A DNA stretch of 64,000 nt, taken from NCBI GenBank assembly GCA_015680685.1, contig MNCI01002011.1:742554-806553 (forward strand). The letters run 5' to 3'. Under the pieces are notes generated by a model. It was not told the origin of the DNA, made no database searches, and saw nothing but the letters and a program-made list of their open reading frames with translations. Made by a program: the position numbers and the translations under genes. Positions 12,236 through 24,880 of the stretch are shown piece by piece. Each line of letters begins with the position of its first letter. Position 1 is the stretch's first letter. The DNA is from Gnetum montanum. Taxonomy: Eukaryota > Streptophyta > Gnetopsida > Gnetales > Gnetaceae.

Positions 12236-13512
12236 TATGGACCTTTTGGTGTGTCAAAACGTTAAGAAAAATGGAGTCAAAGGTTGTTTGCATGGTTTTG
12301 TAGTTATTGTGTTTTTAGGAACTACATACATGGAACACCAAGATGAGCTAAAGCCTACATAAAAAGTAAGAAATGAACTAATCTAGAGCTCAAAGGAGAA
12401 GGTATTTTACAAGGTTTCAAACAAACATGAAAGAATGCCAAAGAATGTGGACAAGGACCAGATAATGTACAAGCAAAGTTGTCATCATTAAAGCATGTGG
12501 AAGATCAAGGTTGTGGACAAGAAATGATCAATTTAGAGAACAAATAAAGTTACAAAGAAAGAAATCTTTGGGAAACAAAAGATGACTTGGTAGAATTGAA
12601 GTGAACATAGGCAAAGACATCTTCAAGAAACAGAAGACATCTTTCATCAATCAGAGACATCTTCCATCAGGCAAAGACATATTCACAAAATGAGGGCAAG
12701 TTTTAGAGAGATAACTTTCATTAGACAAAGATGTCTCCTAGAATAGAGATTTTAGAAAGACGTCTTTCCTAGACAAAAACATCTTCCTAGAATTAAAGGA
12801 AAATACAAAAAGACATCTTAGGAATGAAGAAGATGTCTTTCATGACTATTAGTGATTGTTGCCTAGTTGTTGCATGAGTTCCAAAATGGATTTAGAAACA
12901 TGAAAACTATAAGTAAACATCATATGCATTGGGCAATGTCCAACCCATTGTGTAGCCATTGTAAAATCATTTTTTATCATTGTAATCTTTGTTGCTCTTC
13001 ATTATATCCTCATTTGTTCATTGTAAAGTGTGTTGGACCTCAAAGTACAAGGATTAGCAAACTAAGTTGCATTCATACATTGTAATTTTTCTCTCTTGTT
13101 GTCTTTTGGGATTAATGTGCTTCTTGTAAAAAGGCATTTAGCTTGAGCTTGTTGGGATCCTGCAAAATTGAGTTGTCGGTGCTACGACACAACACTTTGG
13201 AGTAGAGCTCAAGGTTGTAAAGGTTGTGGAAGCCTAGAAACGACATTCTAAGCCTAATGGAACCTTGCAAGGTTGAGTGGCTTATATTATGACACAGAAC
13301 TCCAATGCAGGGCTTGAAGACTATACAGGGTGTGGATCCTTCAACAACATTTTGAGAGCAACAAAATCCAGAGGTTGCCAGACATCTACCCTCCAAGTGT
13401 GGACTATCCAAGTTGGGGAACCACATTAAATTTAGTGTATATGATTTTTTGTTATAAATTTTTAATTTGTGGAACTTATTTACCATCCCCCTTCTAATTT
13501 CAATAATCCACA
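12236..13512 (+). mobile_element. 5' LTR of the copia element (1277 bp)
   Basis: It matches 16504-17737 over its whole length, for example GAGCTCAAAG-AGAAGGT and GCATGAGTTCCAA-ATG blocks. It contains an AGACRTCT word array (12612-12843) and a TATA-like CTATAAGTA near 12908. A shared tail contains 'GTTGTAAAGGTTGTGGAAGC' in both copies. Confidence 0.85.
12612..12843 (+). promoter_or_regulatory. Array of about nine AGACATCT/AGACGTCT/AGATGTCT words in the 5' LTR U3
   Basis: Words occur near 12614, 12634, 12654, 12673, 12726, 12755, 12775, 12809 and 12830. The intact form at 12755 is the palindrome AGACGTCT with an ACGT core, the type of core bound by plant bZIP factors. The others are one transition away on either strand. 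The array lies just upstream of the TATA-like site at 12908, so an enhancer role is inferred. Confidence 0.5.
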
Positions 13513-13514
13513 AG

Positions 13515-13526
13515 TTGTATTGGAGC
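13515..13526 (+). promoter_or_regulatory. Copia primer-binding site, initiator tRNA-Met type
   Basis: TTGTATTGGAGC starts two bases after the LTR and matches 9 of 12 positions of TGGTATCAGAGC, the usual plant copia primer site. Confidence 0.6.
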
Positions 13527-13566
13527 TTGATACTCTTCTTTGTCATCATCAACTTCAAGATTAAAC

Positions 13567-14740
13567 AATGGAGGGAACATCTTACATAAATCCACCCATG
13601 TTCGATGGATTCAACTTCACCTACTAGAAATTAAGAGTGCAAGGATTCTTTAAGTCCATGAAATTTGAAGTATGAGAGTCAATCCTTGAAGGTTATGCTC
13701 CACTTGTCGATAGCTCCACTAGCATCATCAAGCTTCGCAACAAACGGTCTCAAGATGAGAAGGATAAGTTCATGCTTAATTCAAAAGAAATTTTTTTTTA
13801 TATTGTGCATTGAATAAATCTGAATTTAATAGAGTACTAGGATGTAAAATGAGTAAAGAAATTTGGCAAACTTTAGATGCTACTGATGAAGGAATATCTA
13901 TTGTTAAACAATCAAAATTATTAGTTTTGCAATGCAAATATGATAAATTGAAAATGAGAAAAGGTGAGAACATAAAATATTATTTCTCTCAAGCTAGTGT
14001 TCTTGTCATAGTAATTAGAGGAACTAGAAAGGATCTACCTGAAAGCAATGTCATCATCAAAATGATCAGAACTCTACAATTGGAGTTTAGATTGAAGGTC
14101 ACATCCATGGAAAAAATCAAAGATTTCTTAACTTTGACATTTGAGGAACTTCATAGTGCTCTCATTACCTATGAAATGAATCTCATAAGCAAAGGAGCTA
14201 TTCAAGAAAGATTGATTGCCTTGAAGACTACCTCAAAGTAGAAGGAGCTCAATGAGCATGATGAGGGTAATGAAGATGAGATTTCCTTTCTCATTAGGAA
14301 TCTACAATGACTAATCACTAGAAGAAATAAAGGAACATATCAGCAAAGATTCAATCATCCAAAATGTAGGGGCAAGAATCTCTTAAATTCTAATATAGAT
14401 TTCTCTTCTGTAGAATGTTGGATGTATGGTGGAAGAGATGACATGGCCTTTGAATAGCCTAGTAGCTTTAGGATCTAATTCAAGAATAAATCCACTAAAT
14501 AAGTAAAGAAGACCAACTCCTATACAAGTTATGATGATGGGGAGCAGAGCAAAGAAGAAGTGAAGGAAGATGTGAAAAATTCTTAGCTCATCTGCATGGC
14601 CCTCACTGATGGTGATTCATCAGATGATGAACTAAATGATGATGAGAGGTTTTATTTATTGTGTAAAGAACTTTTAGATTTTCAAAATATTTACACTAAG
14701 TTAAATAAATAGGTTAAGTCTAAAGATCATGAGATATCCT
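13567..14740 (+). pseudogene. Copia gag (UBN2-type) with eroded zinc knuckle
   Basis: Starts with the ATG at 13567 (MEGTSYINPPMFDGFNFTYW), 40 nt after the primer site, as usual for plant copia gag. The longest open part, 13810-14241, reads EFNRVLGCKMSKEIWQTLDA and continues with KMRKGENIKYYF and LTFEELHSALITYEMNL. These follow the gag-polypeptide family order. Near 14410 a block starting CWMYGG stands where a CCHC knuckle would be, with later Cys/His lost. An acidic tail (DGDSSDDELNDDE) follows at about 14610-14650. Stops and a frameshift near 13800 break it. One ambiguous base is at 14742. Confidence 0.8.
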
Positions 14741-14749
14741 TNCCTGGCC

Positions 14750-16487
14750 ATATCATAAAACTACTTGGTTTTATCAAAGTGCACTGATAAAGGGTTTTGT
14801 ACAATATCATACAGGAGATTGAATGACCAAAACTATAAAAAATAAATGGATAATTAAATAATAGAACCAAGGGCATTAAGACACTTTCACTAATAGATGC
14901 ATAAGAGGAAGTCATGCCTTGTACATTGGAGAAGTTAGGTTGGAAGGAGAATTATCAAAAGAGGAAACTCATTCTCTAGCTCTCTAAGCTCCATCCCCTT
15001 TCAATAGTATGAAAGGTAGGTCAAGGTAAGTTTCTATCTCTTTGCTTGCTAGTTAACAAGGATAGTGTATGAGAAGTCCAAAATTATCTGTATTTTCTAG
15101 ATCAAAAATGATGGAATAAGTATCTAGAGCATTTCTTACATTCATGATATTGATATAAGTGGTTTTGCAAAGATTTATAATAGCACTTTTAATAATTTCC
15201 CTTGGATCCTCATCTTATAATAATTTTAGTTTGATTTCTTGTCTTGCATTCAGTCTTGCTTAATCTAAAATTCTTGTAATAATCTATTTTTATGCTCATA
15301 GTCTTTTGGATGTTTTTTCCATTTATAAGATAATAAAAACCTCTAAAAATTCTATTAATATTTCTAGTTGAAGACCTAAATCTTCATAATTGATCTTAAT
15401 GTTGACCTACATTTATAGTGTTTTTATGATATTTTCATGTCTATCTTAAATGCCTAAGATAAGCAACATGTGTGTAGGGGAAGTCTACTCCTCAATCATC
15501 TTGGAGGCCACCAATGTAGGGGGAGTCTTTGGAGACTTTGTCCAAGAACCATAATGAGCAAGAAAAGGACTTCAAGAGGTATTTTTTTCAAATGGAAGAA
15601 CTTAAATGATTGTGTTTGTTGTATTTCCTTATACAAAAAGAAAAATATACATGTTTCTCTCCTAGCTCTAATATTCTATTGTTGATATCTTTTTGGGTGA
15701 ATCTAGAAATACATGTTGCCATAAAAAGAAATTTTCTAATAGATAGACTTCTTGTCCCTCCATGATTTATCTTTGGTCTTTAGCATCAATTTGTGTTATT
15801 GGTCCTCATTGTTTTTGAATTGACAACCCACCTATTTAATATTCAATCATAAGTTGAAGCAAGAAGTACCTATTTTTTGTAAAGAAACTAGTTGATCTTA
15901 TGAGCAAGACCATGATTATTTTTTTTAAGTATCTATGGTTTTGATTGAATCATCCATTGAAAGTTTGCCTTGCGATGCAGAATTTGGTATTTGGCATGGC
16001 TGATTTCATGTTAGAAATTGCTATGTTCTCCTTATTATATAGATATGCTCTCTTTTGCTACTCGTTACCAAGATGGAGAATATTTGACTATTAAAAGAAC
16101 CATGTACTATTAATGACTTATTGTTTTAGAGACATGTTACTTTCTCTTCAACGTTCACACTTCACTTCATGCTTCAAGGTTGAATATCACTAGGAGGATT
16201 TGGATTAGTTCTTGATAAATTAGGGATAACTCTTCTTGGAACTTGGTGTTGAACAATTGATTTTCTTGCTTCACTATATATTTTTGGAATTATGTCATGA
16301 TGCTTGATTTTGAATATTATCTAAAACTTATTGATCTATGTTTTTTTTAACCATGTTTGTGTCCTTTATCCTTTTTTCTACTATTCAAAAAAGGGTAGAG
16401 TAGTATTATTAGTATGGTTATATTTGTATGGTTAGCATGATTATATTTGTATGATTGCTAACCCATTTTCTTAAGTTTTGAACATCA
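14750..16487. other. Interior of the copia element without readable pol
   Basis: AT-rich, full of stops in all frames. I see no integrase HHCC or DDE block and no RT motif such as YVDD. The pol region seems to have been lost or replaced. Confidence 0.5.
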
Positions 16488-16503
16488 CCAAAAAGGTGAA
16501 GAT
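16488..16503 (+). promoter_or_regulatory. Polypurine tract of the copia element
   Basis: CACCAAAAAGGTGAAG sits next to the 3' LTR at 16504, where the second-strand primer is expected. Confidence 0.5.
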
Positions 16504-17737
16504 TATGGACCTTTTGATATGTTAAAACATTAAGTAAAATGGAGTCAAATTTTATTTGCATGGTTTTGTGATTATTATGTTTGTAGGGACTATGTACATG
16601 GAAAACCAAGATGAGCTAAGGCCTATATAAAAAACAAGAAACGAACTAATCTAGAGCTCAAAGAAGAAGGTTTTTCATAAGGTCTCAAATGAATATTCAA
16701 GAATTCCAAAGAACATGGACAAGGATCAAATAATGTACAAGCAAAGTTATCATCATTAAAGCATGCTGAAGATCAAGGTTGTGGACAAGGAATGATGAAT
16801 TTAGAGGAAAAAGAAAGTTGAAGAAATACGCCTTTGGGAAATAGAAGACAACTTGGCATAATTGGAGTGAACATAGGCAAAGACATCTTCAAGAAACAAT
16901 AGACATCTTTCTTCAAGCAAAGACATCTTTCACTAGGCAAATACATCTTCATAGAATGAGGGAAAGTTCTAGAAAGACATCTCCTAGAATGGAGATTTCA
17001 GATAGACATCTTTCCCAAACAAAGATGTCTTTCTAGAATTGAAGGCAAATACAGAAAGACGTCTCAAGCATGAAGAAGATATCTTCCATGATCATTAGCA
17101 ACCATTGCCTAGTTGTTGCATGAGTTCCAAGATGAATTTAGAAACATGGAAGCTATAAGTAGACATCATATGCATTGGAAAATGTGCAAGACATTATGTA
17201 ATCATTTGTTTATCATTATAATCTTTGTTGCTCTTCATTGTATCATCATTTATTCATTATAAAGTATGTTATACCTAAAGTACAAGGATCAACAAACTAA
17301 GTTGCATTCATACCTTGTAATTGTTCTCTCTTATTGCCTTGTAGGTTTGATGTGCTTCTTGGGGGAAGGCATCTAGCTTGAGCTTGTTGGGATCTTGCAT
17401 GATTGAGTTGTTGGTGCTATAGTACAACACTCCAGGAGAAAATCTCAAGGTTGTAAAGGTTGTGGAAGCCTAAAAACCACATTTCAATCCTAATGGAACC
17501 TTGTGAGGTTGAGTTGCTGGTGTTGTGGCACAACACTCCAATGCAGAGCTTGAAGACTGTACAAGGTGTGGACCCTTCAACCACATTTTGACAGCAACAA
17601 AATCTAGAGGTGTGCTACCCTCTGAGTGTGGACTACCCAAGTTGGAAAACTAAGTTAAATTTGGTGTGTGTGCTTTTGTGTTACAAAGTTTTAATTTGGG
17701 AACTTATTGATCCCCCCTCTAAGTTTAATGATCTACA
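16504..17737 (+). mobile_element. 3' LTR of the copia element (1234 bp)
   Basis: Partner of 12236-13512 with the same order of blocks. It also carries the AGACRTCT words at 16878-17088, including AGACGTCT at about 17057, and a TATA-like CTATAAGTA near 17154. Confidence 0.85.
16878..17088 (+). promoter_or_regulatory. AGACRTCT word array in the 3' LTR U3
   Basis: Nine words stand in the same order as in the 5' LTR (near 16878, 16900, 16919, 16938, 16974, 17002, 17020, 17055 and 17077). Individual copies have decayed at different positions, so the ancestral form can be inferred from the pair. Confidence 0.5.
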
Positions 17738-19120
17738 ATTGCATGATATAGAAAATAAATATTAGAAGATTAAATTACTTCATGAGACATTCATCAAAGA
17801 GGCTAAAAGTTGGTATTAGTTTTTGGAACAAAAATTCATAAAAAGGCAGAATGTGATGGTGAAGATACTTAATAACAAATATTAGATGTAATCCTAGGTG
17901 TTTAATATGAGACAACAGATACAAGGGTGGTGAATCTCTTGATGCAACCTTAGACAAGTATTATTCTCTCTTACATAGGTATCCAAGACATTATTTTTCT
18001 TAAAGGAAGTAGTTAAGGCATTCATAGATGGACTTAGAAACAAAAAGAAAAAAAAGATTCTCTTGGGATTGATGCCCAAGGAAGATTATTAGGGATGATA
18101 ATGTGTTAGATCCAAAAGCTCATTGATCCAGTAGTAAAAGAAGGAGGAGAACTTAAGAAGTTGAAAAATGTAGAGAAATATAACAAATATTCATTTCTAC
18201 ATAAAAATAAAATCCAATGAAAAAGAGGTAGTAGCATCCTTAGAAGAAGTAGTCCTATGAAAATCCTTGCCTATTCAAAAATTTACTATGGAAATTTCAA
18301 CCAATGTTGATAAAATGTGGGGCTCCATAGATGGAAAATTTTAATAAGTAGTAAATATTGTGGAGGAAAAAATGGAGTAATCTAGAGCAAAAGAAAAATA
18401 CAAAAGAAATAAGAAAGAAATATTTAGAGACTACAAACAACATAAATAGAAAGTAGCTATAGTTGGAGAGTTTGCAAACTCAGATTTGAATGATTATGGT
18501 TATGACATATGCTAATATGAATATTGAAGGGATTGTTGCCTAGTTATGTCAAATATCCAAGATTCTAGGGATTATGCCTTACATCCAAAATTTGTCAAAA
18601 GGTAAATGCTAATGAGGTCACCCTATCTACAAGAAATCTATCAATAGCCCTATCATAATCAATATTATTATCCTAGTAGGGCTCAACCATAATCTCAAGG
18701 ATATTATTAGCAATCGTGGCAAAATCCATAGTCATGGGAGATACCACCACCTAGGTAGCAATATCCCTATAAGCAACTAGACCCATATGAATATTATGTT
18801 TAGTATCCTTTGTCTTCAAGTGGCTCAACTACTCAAGTTCCTACTCATCATTATCATCTTTTTATGTTTCACTAGCCCATTACTCCATATATCAAATCTC
18901 AATCATACATTCCTCATCCTCTTCAATACTTCCATTTACATAATACAACTCCTTTGCCATCTATTTCATCACCAATGGAAGGTGAAATTCCTTCCTATCT
19001 ACAATAGAGAAATGCTACTCAAGCCATAAACATGTAGGTTGATGATAGTTTAAGCTATTTTGAGTGTAAGTCCAAGAAATTCATTTTCCATAAACCTATT
19101 AGTTAACTTAAAACTATGTA
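17738..19120 (+). pseudogene. gag of element A, 3' part
   Basis: Resumes after the copia insertion. The stretch 17785-17830 (TCATCAAAGAGGCTAAAAGTTGGTA type text) matches C at 40328-40372. It passes a Lys/Glu-rich part near 18350-18450 and ends in a Tyr/Pro/His/Ser-rich tail at 18690-19020, comparable with C at 41180-41460. Several stops are TAG or TGA at positions that suit lost Trp or Gln codons. No zinc knuckle was seen. Confidence 0.6.
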
Positions 19121-19299
19121 AGAATTAGTGGTTGTAGATTCCACACCAACACTAATATCCTCATAAATCTCTGAAGAAGCATGTTCAAACCAAAGTGTTA
19201 ATGTATTCATTATCATATTAGCACATGTTAACACTGATTAGACTAAAGTAAGTAATCTTCTTAGTGAAAGCTTGCACATCTTTATGTAGATAGTAATAA

Positions 19300-19620
19300 A
19301 TGAATTATATAAGGTTCTATTGAAGTTAGGTTCTAGGATAAACATAATCTCTCAAAAATTTATAAAGCTTGGAACTTACTACCACTTAAAAAGTGCAATG
19401 TCTAGTTAAATCTTTTAGATTAGTCCTCCACTATTTCCTTGGGATAGTTGGAGGACACTATTATCACAATTGGTGAGTTGTCTTATCTAGGAGATTATGT
19501 TCTAATAACTGTAGAAAACAAGGAGGATTTTCCCATTATCATGAGAAGAGCATGACTTAGCATCATTTATGCTAAGATGGGAATTTGAGGCCTTTCCTTG
19601 GTGATCACTAAGGGAATAAA
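19300..19620 (+). pseudogene. Aspartic protease domain of element A
   Basis: Readable blocks are GSRINIISQKFIKLG (after the active-site Asp region) and, in another frame, FPIIMRRA followed by LSIIYAKMGI. They align with Z (1300-1620) and C (41780-42110). The active-site Asp itself is not clearly readable. The domain is broken by frameshifts. Confidence 0.6.
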
Positions 19621-20150
19621 ACATCATAGAATGAAGTAATAAAAAAACTTTTATTCATTACTTAAAAATATGCAAGGTGTAGTTATGAGAAAAAAGTTGA
19701 AACTTTCAATGCAAGCATAATACCAGTCCACAATGAACTTAAAAAAAGCTATGGGTTCAAAAACTTGTAGATGTAAAAGTCACTAAACAGAAATAAACCT
19801 AGTGACTAGGAAGTATTACATTGTCTAAAACGTGCATGAAAACATTTGAAAAACTTATCAATTCTTACAATAAGAAAATAAACCACCTAGAAAACTTACA
19901 AAAAAGGTAACTCTTACCTAGAACATACACTCAAATAAAGAGATGAACAAGGAGATAAAAAATCCAAACTCAACTATCGAAATAAAAACATATCTATGCC
20001 CTCTCAAAGAGAAATAATTTTAGTGGAATGAGATATATGGATCCAACTAATCAAAACCTAATTATCATCAAAATCAAATAGCATAATAAACATAAGTATA
20101 AATTACTAAAGATAACTAGAAATCCTATAATGTATGATCCTTGAAATGTG
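19621..20150. other. Stretch where RT, RNase H and integrase would be expected in A
   Basis: Only about 530 bases separate protease from the 3' block shared with C, against about 3.2 kb of pol sequence in C itself once insert D is removed. No RT or integrase motif was seen. The deletion or replacement is the reason A is called non-autonomous. Confidence 0.6.
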
Positions 20151-21110
20151 TAGTCCATTTTCTGAACACTTTTTCATAATTTTAATTTTGGGGAAGGTAT
20201 CCCAACTTAATTCAAGATTTGATAAGTATAATTTTTACTTTTTATTTTATACTTTTTTCTAAGTTCTCTATATATTTTTTTTTTAATTTCTTGATATTTT
20301 TTTATTTCTCAATGTGTTTTCTATTTCTAAGATTTTAGTTTCTTGGAGTCATTTCTCTTTGTGTTTGATGCTAATTTCAATATTTTTGTTAATAAATTTG
20401 TCACATGTATAAAAGCTAATTTAATTATTGGAATTATGTTCTATACTTTCAAATGTTAAAGGAATAATTATATAAAGAAATGAGACTACATCATTCATCC
20501 CTCCATTTCCATTAATAAGAGGTTCTTATCATGAAATTAACATTATCCTTATCACATTTTGAACTTAAAGTAACCATAATTATTAAACCTTAAAGAATGG
20601 AGGAAGAACTAAGAGGGTTGAATAAATGTATGATATTAAGGGAACTTGATAATTTCTTAAACTTCCACATTAGGTCCTACTGATTTCATGTTGACACATT
20701 ACTAATGTTTTCTTTGTTGATTGTGAAATATTATTTGAGAAAAAAAACTTTTGTTCCCTTATTATGTCAATAGAAATAAAAGTGACTCACTTATAAAGGT
20801 AGTTCTATGGTAAGGTTAACAATCTTAATAATTAACTAAATCATAAATAAACCATTCTTTAGGTACCAACAGAAAGACATGTGACGCATATCTGAAGGTA
20901 AGCTACTTCCAAGAATTTCATGGTCCCTTGAACTAGTCCTACTACATGACTATAAAGACATATGACCCATGCTTGATGATAATTCTTTGTTTAGATTAGC
21001 ATTAATTATGAGACTAAAAAGGCATATGACCAATGCTTGATGGTGATTCTCTAACTAATGTCCAAGGACCATCACCTAACTAATGTCCAAGGACCATAAA
21101 CTAATGTTTT
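20151..21110 (+). repeat. 3' non-coding block of A shared with C, with short tandem units
   Basis: The T-rich run at 20190-20400 followed by ATGAGACTACATCATTCATC matches C at 53700-53990. Within it, AAAGACATRTGACCCATGCT-like units recur at about 20873, 20957 and 21018, and CTAACTAATGTCCAAGGACC occurs twice (near 21052 and 21074). Comparable GACATGTTACC units stand in C at about 54255 and 54362. Confidence 0.6.
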
Positions 21111-21837
21111 TCTTATTTAATGATTCTATTCTCAACATGGTTTTTAGTTGGTCTTATGATGGTGGGATCAAGATTATGTAATGCACTATCACCATAAGAG
21201 GTATGAACTTGGCTTGGAATCCTATCAAATAGGTATGATCAATTATTACTCATTACACTCTACACAAAAGAATTCATTACAAACATGGTGAGGTACCTCA
21301 TGTCCAAATATTTGTAATTCCTTATAACTTCACTTTACCTCACTATTATGTATGGTTATGAACTTGATGGTTTTGTTTAGTATAGTGAAGGAATATAGTA
21401 AAGATAGTTGTGTGTGTTAGATCAAAAATTCAATTAACATTCAATTTTCTAGGTACCCATGGATACCTTGTAAAATGATTATACATGGATAGTAGAGGTA
21501 GGAACTTGCTATGAGAAGGATCCACTTGCATAACTCTTAGTGATATAGCCCATGAACTGATTCCATATTACCAAAATATAAAACACTACTATTGTTATCC
21601 TTATGCATCCTTACTTAACCATTTCTCCTAAATTTTGTTTAAATTTTGTGTTAAATCATCAAAAATCATAATTCCTTACTAGATTATAAGCTTCTAGACA
21701 TATGAAATCACCATTTCAAATCCTTGTTAAGACTTCTTAACTTTAATAATTAGATCTTTAGTCTCCTCAATGACTCATAAACTTTCAAATGATTCAATTT
21801 TAGCTTTAGAATACTCAAAAATCTAGTTGAAAATTTC
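21111..21837. other. Non-coding stretch in A upstream of the internal promoter-like site
   Basis: AT-rich, no open frame and no domain seen. Confidence 0.4.
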
Positions 21838-21930
21838 ATAGTTTAGCTATGTCAATGTAATGAGCTATGTCAATGTAGCTCCATTGATGCATCAATGTTA
21901 GTGCATGATAAGAAAATGCTATACATACAT
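21838..21930 (+). promoter_or_regulatory. Internal U3-like promoter candidate of element A
   Basis: CTATGTCAATGTA occurs twice, followed by the perfect 16-bp palindrome CATTGATGCATCAATG (21882-21897), then TTAGTGCATG and a TATA-like CTATACATA near 21919. The words ATGCATCAA, TTAGTG and GTCAATG are those of the U3 part of A and C LTRs (10138-10250, 25277-25400, 29047-29116). It lies about 1.15 kb before the first conserved block of the accessory coding region, so a second promoter for that region is inferred. Confidence 0.5.
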
Positions 21931-22559
21931 GCCTTCCATAGCTTAATTTTTAATTTTTTACCATTTGGGCTAAGGAATTCTTTGCTATTTTTTAGAGCCT
22001 AGACATTATAGAAGTAATATCTTATAATCAGGGCTTCTAGTTTCACTCATTTAACAACTTGTTAGCTTTGAGATTTGATCTCTATGCTGTGGAAATAGTT
22101 AACTTATAATTTGGAAACTTTTGAAAACCCAAAATTTTGAATAGCTAAGGTAATTAAGACTAAATGTTATTAAAATTAAGTATAAAATAAGATAATTTAG
22201 CTATCTTATGACCTTCAAAACATTAAAACATAAATACTAAAAGCTTAAACGTTTTTTTTGAAATCAAGTTAACACTAAAATTGATAAAGAATAAATTGTT
22301 ATAAAATATTTTAGAAAATAATGATTGATCATTGGTGTGATTGTGGATGGTTCCTAAATGAGTTTTGAAGATAGGTGATCCATCATAACATAGGAAAAAG
22401 AGACTGAGAAGTATGTGAAAATGTGCATGTAAGCAAGTATAAAAGTAAGAAACCATGCATGAAATAGAACCTACAAAGGAAGAAACAGAGGTCAAATTTG
22501 TCAAATAGATTTCCACTACACACATAGGGTAATCCATACATGATGAGGCACCCTAGTCA

Positions 22560-24880
22560 AGGCCAATTTTAGAGGTGATCCTTATAAAAGAATTCCTAGA
22601 AAAGATCGAAATGAAGAATATTCAAAGATTATTCTTTCAATAGCCTAGCTTTAAACTATTCTTAAAGTTTACATGCTAAGATGTTCATGAGTAACTTCAA
22701 TCATCTCTCCTATGGCCCATGATTTAAATCAATGAGGAGTGGTAGATGCTCAAGACATATCTTTTCTGGAACAATTACTAGAGAGATATGATAATCAAAA
22801 TCAAAGATACCATAATATCTTATGTTGTTGATGTAATTGCATAGGGCCATAGACTTCCAAATGTGGGAGCATAGATTGCTGAAGTGTCTAATATGTTTGA
22901 TGCTAAAATAAATAAGGAATTGATATAAAGATACTATGAAGTAGATATGCAAAAGTTTAATGAGTTGATCTAAGCCAATTCTTCAAGATCACTTTGTATC
23001 ACCTCAATCCCATGGAATGATCAAGTAAATTCATATCTATTTCAGCAAGGTCATATACAATAATCAATGGGAGGTTTCTAGCCAATTTTCCATAACTGAT
23101 CTTTCTTGAAATTAAAAAGAATTTTAAAAAATATAAGAAAGGTAGGGAGACTCTTCCCTTATCATGTCTTATTAGAAAAATTTACAAAAGTAAATGAATA
23201 GCTTGTTATTCAAATGATATTCTTTGAAGAGAAATAACAACATCATGGTAATAAATGATAAAGGATAAGTCATAACTCAAGCTTTAGGAGGAAGTACCAC
23301 ATTCACCGCCAAATACCAGAATAGTAGTAAAATCTTAGGTGTTTGATTAAAAATATGTATACTTGAATCATCTTATCAAGTATCTATTGGAAGGATTGGA
23401 TATTATCATTCTATGATGAGCCAGTTATAAGACGTTTCTCAAATAGTAAGTTGGGATTAGGATGATTTCTTCAATTTTTTCAAAGGTTAGAGAGGATAGA
23501 AACAATCCAAATGAACCTTACAAAATGATGTATAGTATTTATGTTATCCATTGAGACCTATCTAGAGATATTTGACAATGCTGCATCTTTCTTCATCCCA
23601 TTGGAATACGAGGATGAAGCAACTATGGTAGTCATGCCATATCAAGGGCAAGAAACTATTACAAAGGTGATGGTTGTCCATGTAGAAAAAGTACTAAAAA
23701 TTTTGATATTACTACTACTAGACTTTGTTACAAGGACGAGTTTGAGGAGTGTAAGAATGATGAGTGTAGTCCAACATGAGGAGGTATTGGACAAACTAGT
23801 AGAAACTATACCAACAATCCCAAATATCTTTGACATTCTTGAATATATTATGGCTATCTAGTTTGAGCTCATCAAAGTAAAGAAAAAATTAGTTGCTACT
23901 AAAACCCAACTATTGTAAGTAGAGTCATTGAAGCAACAATGTAGAGATGAAGTATTATAACTTTGTGTCCTACTGGCCAACACAAGCATCCACTAACTTA
24001 GCCTCACAATGGATAATACATACAATCAGCTAAATAACAAGTAGTAGGAGATGAGGATGAAAGAAAGGTTTCACTTGGAATGCTTCCTTGTTGGATGTAT
24101 TAGTCAATGTGTTGAACAAAAGCATCACCAAGTTGAAGATGGATAATCAAGGTTTGACCACCAAAAATAGTAGGTTATGGAATATTAAGTAAGAGAAGAT
24201 TTATACAATATATTATCTTAAGAACCTTCAAGTAGTTAGGTAAGGTTAATGAGAATGTAACAGATTGGAAGCTAAACATAGAAACTTATTAATCAAGTAT
24301 GGGTAGTCTAGCAAAAGTCACTAAACAAGATTACCACATGGAAAAATGAGGACGTTAAGTAAGAAAGGAGATATTATTCGATAAGATCAAACTTAATGCT
24401 TCCCTGCATTATATTTCAAGTGATACATTAAAACCAATCTTTTATGATCTCAAAACCTACAATTAGGCTAAGATCAAGGTGAAGGATCTAGAAATTAAAG
24501 AGATAACATAGTACATGGAGCTAGCCAATTTGTGTTATGCAACATTCATAATGCTAACTTTTGGTAGACTTAGAACTAAGTTGAAGAAACAAGTGACCAC
24601 CTCATAATTATTGTATGTAAATGAACATAGGCTTCACCACGAGGTACTTTAGAGGCTACAAATTGTAAACAAAAATCTTAAGATTCTCCAAGAAAGATTT
24701 AGTAATCAATAAGACATTTTAGAGAACCTACCCAAAAGAATGTCTAAATACCAGGAGCTTCATAAAATGGTAAAAGCATTCAATATCAAATATATCCATT
24801 TTATACCCTAGTTTGTTAACAATCACAAGATGTCTCTAACTCTTTCTTATTCTTGAGAAGTCCTTATAATAGTAAATCTA
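22560..24880 (+). pseudogene. Accessory coding region of element A (env position), homologous to that of element B
   Basis: Function unknown. It is a decayed frame between the 3' non-coding block and the 3' LTR. Three blocks match the B region (30155-32886): VANFP followed by a Lys-rich part and LIRK (23075-23170; B has MANLPQFYF and CLIRRL); HEEVLDKL ending FDI (23774-23840; B has HEDVLDHLLQLG ending FDI); and FIPWFVNNHKM (about 24800; B has FVAWYVNANKM). Block spacing is about 705 and 1030 nt, against 700 and 1100 nt in B. The part between blocks 2 and 3 is rich in Lys, Glu and Leu, which suggests a coiled coil. Stops are mostly TAG. The longest open piece is 23541-23861. Position suggests the env-like slot of Athila; no signal peptide or membrane segment was recognised. 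Confidence 0.6.

Larger units (their letters stand above)
12236..17737 (+). mobile_element. Gag-only Ty1/copia element inserted in A gag
   Basis: Two long LTRs flank a 3-kb interior with a primer site, gag and a purine tract. Both sides carry ATTGC (12231-12235 and 17738-17742), a perfect 5-bp target-site duplication. Protease, integrase and RT are not readable, so it is a non-autonomous derivative. Both LTR copies begin TATGGACC rather than TG, and end TCCACA or TCTACA. Confidence 0.85.

Noticed and set aside
13112-13558. 148-codon minus-strand frame
   Set aside because: It covers the copia 5' LTR and primer site on the opposite strand, and the equivalent region of the 3' LTR is not open.
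22223-22952. Minus-strand frames with Phe/Tyr-rich, membrane-like text
   Set aside because: Antisense to the accessory region of A; the hydrophobic look comes from AT-rich antisense codons.
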